Assembly (NCBI RefSeq): GCF_025352015.1
Contig: NZ_JANXUG010000003.1
Location: 1-44,043 of the forward strand
Length of the DNA: 44,043 nucleotides
Origin: Flavobacterium sp.
Lineage (GTDB): Bacteria > Bacteroidota > Bacteroidia > Flavobacteriales > Flavobacteriaceae
Direction of reading: 5' to 3'
A program made the position numbers and the translations under genes. Positions 42,234 through 44,043 of the stretch are shown here, piece by piece (the first letter of the stretch is position 1; each line of letters begins with the position of its first letter). The notes below the pieces were generated by a model. The model had not been told where the DNA came from. It did not search any database and saw only the letters and a list, made by a program, of their open reading frames with translations.

Positions 42234-42264
42234 CAAATATAGTTGTTTTAGTTATAATGTCAAA
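42234..42264 (-). promoter_or_regulatory. Consensus promoter for the DUF5686 gene
   Basis: Minus strand: TTTG (42264-42261), exactly 19 bases, then TATATTTG (42241-42234), a perfect Bacteroidetes -33/-7 promoter. The predicted start of transcription falls within the first arm of the adjacent hairpin. Confidence 0.8.
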
Positions 42265-42316
42265 TGTCTTAAAGGATGTGTATTTCGCTTTACTTTTTAA
42301 ATTTTGATCTTTATAC

Positions 42317-43294
42317 TTATTTGTATGTTACTTTTTTAACTGCTTTTATAACATCTTCTGCATTGGGCAACCACTCTTTCAAAAGTGTTGGAGAGTATGG
42401 CGCAGGTGTGTCAGCGGTGGTAATTCTTTGAACTGGCGCATCAAGATAATCAAAGGCTTTTTCTTGAACCATATAGGTAATTTCAGAAGCCACACTAGCG
42501 AATGGCCAAGCTTCTTCAAGTACTACAAGTCTGTTTGTTTTTTTTACGGAATTGATTATTGTTTCGTAATCCATTGGTCTAACGGTTCTCAGGTCAATGA
42601 TTTCGCAGGAGATTCCTTCTTTGGATAATGCCTCGGCAGCGATAAATGCTTCTTTAATAATTTTTCCAAAAGATACAATTGTTACGTCTGTTCCTTCTCT
42701 TTTAATATCAGCAACACCAAGTGGAATAGTGTATTCTTCCTCTGGAACTTCGCCCTTGTCCCCATACATTTGCTCCGACTCCATGAAAATAACTGGATCG
42801 TTATCGCGAATAGCAGCTTTTAATAAACCTTTCGCATCATAAACTGTTGATGGAACTACTACTTTTAAACCAGGCGTATTGGCAAACCAATTTTCAAAAG
42901 CTTGAGAATGTGTGGCTCCAAGTTGTCCTGCTGAAGCTGTTGGTCCCCGAAAAACCATTGGCATTGGGAACTGTCCAGCCGACATTTGACGCATTTTAGC
43001 AGCGTTATTTATAATTTGGTCAATTCCAACTAATGAGAAATTAAAAGTCATGTATTCTACAATAGGACGGCAGCCATTCATAGCTGAACCTACTGCAATT
43101 CCGGCAAAACCAAGCTCTGCAATTGGTGTATCAATTACCCTTTTTGGTCCAAATTCGTCAAGCATTCCTTTTGAAGCTTTGTAAGCACCATTATATTCGG
43201 CTACTTCTTCTCCCATTAAATACACCGTTTCATCTCGACGCATTTCTTCACTCATCGCTTCACAAATGGCTTCTCTAAATTGTATTGTTCTCAT
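42317..43294 (-). CDS. pdhB: Pyruvate dehydrogenase E1 component, beta subunit
   Basis: E1-beta subunit of 325 residues. With the alpha subunit it forms the thiamine-diphosphate-dependent decarboxylase of the pyruvate dehydrogenase complex. Family blocks: MRTIQFREAICEAMSEEMRR, MGEEVAEYNGAYKASKGMLD, VIDTPIAELGFAGIAVGSA (the Glu that activates thiamine), FRGPTASAGQLGATHSQ, and the C-terminal transketolase domain with EEAWPFASVASEI. The alpha and E2 genes are not in this window, so pdhB stands apart from them. A -7-like box TACTTTTG is at 43331-43324 (minus strand). Confidence 0.93.
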   Translation of the reverse strand: MRTIQFREAICEAMSEEMRRDETVYLMGEEVAEYNGAYKASKGMLDEFGPKRVIDTPIAELGFAGIAVGSAMNGCRPIVEYMTFNFSLVGIDQIINNAAKMRQMSAGQFPMPMVFRGPTASAGQLGATHSQAFENWFANTPGLKVVVPSTVYDAKGLLKAAIRDNDPVIFMESEQMYGDKGEVPEEEYTIPLGVADIKREGTDVTIVSFGKIIKEAFIAAEALSKEGISCEIIDLRTVRPMDYETIINSVKKTNRLVVLEEAWPFASVASEITYMVQEKAFDYLDAPVQRITTADTPAPYSPTLLKEWLPNAEDVIKAVKKVTYK

Positions 43295-43488
43295 ATAATT
43301 TACTTTGTATCAATTTTGGATAGCAAAAGTAAAAAAAGAAAATAGAATATAGACTATAGAGAATAGTAAATAGTTATTAAGAAAGGTATGTTATTAAAAT
43401 CTTAAATACTGCTGCATTTTTTTTTGGTTTTTCATTGACTTTTATCGTTGTCTAGTAAATGTGTTTGTAATTTTAGATTTTGAATTGT

Positions 43489-43830
43489 TTATCCATTATC
43501 TTCTCCTAAATCATTGTGATTGTCACCACTAATGCTGTAGCCATTATTCTCTTCATCTTCACTTCCTATATCATATTGATTGTCATCTAATTCAGAAACT
43601 GGAATGTCTAAATCTGCACCCGATTTATCCTGATTAAAGTTTTTCTCATTAAACTTTCAATCATTGCTATTGGAGGTTTTTGTTTTGTAAATGTCTTCAG
43701 GATCAATTTCGGTTTCTTCCTTTTCTTTGTTATAAATAGCTTCGCTTGCTGGATAAATTTGGTAATCCGGATAAGTTTTATCGGAATTATCTACAAGTTT
43801 GTTCTTTGGCATGTTGTTTTTGTCGCCCAT
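43489..43830 (-). pseudogene. Small acidic flavobacterial protein, interrupted by in-frame TGA
   Basis: Minus-strand frame starting at ATG 43830 (MGDKNNMPKNKLVDNSDKT) and ending at TAA 43491-43489, 113 codons plus the stop. Codon 58 (43659-43657) is TGA. The sequence before it (EEETEIDPEDIY-like region) and after it (KNFNQDKSGADLDIPVSELD, then SEDEENNGYSISGDN) reads as one continuous Asp/Glu/Asn-rich protein of a type I associate with flavobacteria. No frameshift is needed to explain it. Its promoter region is replaced or invaded by an insertion sequence: the neighbouring transposase stops 35 bases upstream of the ATG. Confidence 0.7.
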
Positions 43831-43864
43831 GATTTTTTTTTAATTAGTTTTTTGAGGCGTTCAT

Positions 43865-44043
43865 TTATTTACTTATTATAATATCTTGATATAAAACTCT
43901 TTGAGTATTCATCATTCTGTTAATTAGTAGGTCAAAAATATTTTCCTTGTAAATTGACCGATTAATTCGATAACTAAATTCATCTAAATACTTTTGAATA
44001 TGTTCTTTATGAACCCAAGAAAATGTACTTCTTAACCAAGATT
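43865..44043 (-). mobile_element. IS1595-family (ISXO2-like) transposase, C-terminal end
   Basis: The minus-strand frame enters from the window edge and stops at TAA 43867-43865. Its 58 visible residues include SWLRSTFSWVHKEHIQKYLD and EFSYRINR, then FDLLINRMM. This is the typical C-terminus of ISXO2-like transposases (NLK-x-WLRG-T-x-x-x-V-x-x-x-H-x-x-x-YLDEFxxRxNR). The start and one end of the element lie outside the window. No terminal inverted repeat could be fixed between 43831 and 43864. Confidence 0.8.

Noticed and set aside
4439..43659. Recoding of TGA as an amino acid, given two genes with in-frame TGA (4441-4439 and 43659-43657)
   Set aside because: TGA ends several intact genes here (rmuC, the 7893 gene, menI, DUF1801), including ATGA overlaps, so it acts as a normal stop. 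No selenocysteine signal is seen.

Overview
The window looks like chromosomal DNA from a member of the Flavobacteriaceae, close to Flavobacterium. The support is: AT-rich sequence, Bacteroidetes-type promoters (TTTG about 19 bases before TAnnTTTG), secreted proteins with type IX secretion (T9SS) sorting tails, many lipoproteins and TonB-dependent or DUF-type outer-membrane proteins, and families typical of that group (DUF4252, DUF5777, DUF5686, DUF3667, BshB1). Most of the window is ordinary core chromosome. Both ends carry traces of mobile DNA: a tyrosine-recombinase fragment at the left edge and the end of an IS1595-type transposase at the right edge.

Layout. About 0-4 kb: a MerR/B12-binding (CarH/LitR-like) regulator followed by crtI, crtB and crtZ, closed by a strong terminator. 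3.9-5.9 kb, minus strand: ECF sigma factor, putative membrane anti-sigma partner and two DUF4252 proteins, the last with a stop at codon 2 of its natural reading frame. 6-8.4 kb: S41 peptidase lipoprotein and small hypotheticals. 8.4-14.7 kb: cobalamin uptake, with a BtuB-like receptor behind a cobalamin riboswitch, a T9SS protein made of two related repeats, and btuF-btuC-btuD. 14.7-17.7 kb: trmL, an RluE-like pseudouridine synthase, rmuC and a thioesterase. 17.8-23.6 kb: c-type cytochrome lipoproteins, an FG-GAP/ASPIC T9SS protein, a 42-bp tandem repeat, DUF5777, OB-fold and YceI proteins. 23.6-27.7 kb: Kir channel, GNAT, DUF1801, DUF3667 and M28 peptidase, then tRNA-His. 27.9-30.1 kb: bshB1 and a menaquinone pair (menI-like thioesterase, isochorismate synthase). 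30.3-36.1 kb: beta-helix lipoprotein, purL and a secreted protein. 36.4-43.3 kb: membrane pyrophosphatase with a Cys-rich tail, AlkA-like glycosylase, DUF5686 protein and pdhB. 43.5-44 kb: a small acidic gene broken by TGA, then the IS1595 end.

How the parts connect. The regulator next to the crt genes keeps the residues that bind adenosylcobalamin in CarH proteins. The same window holds a complete B12 import route (riboswitch-BtuB, BtuF, BtuC, BtuD). A light- and B12-controlled zeaxanthin-type pigment pathway is therefore a reasonable inference, although no lycopene cyclase is present here. The points most worth checking are the duplicated T9SS protein inside the B12 locus, the nine-cysteine C-terminal tail on the pyrophosphatase, the purL gene (leader hairpin plus two repeat-like in-frame insertions), and the two genes interrupted by in-frame TGA. 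TGA is an ordinary stop elsewhere in the window.
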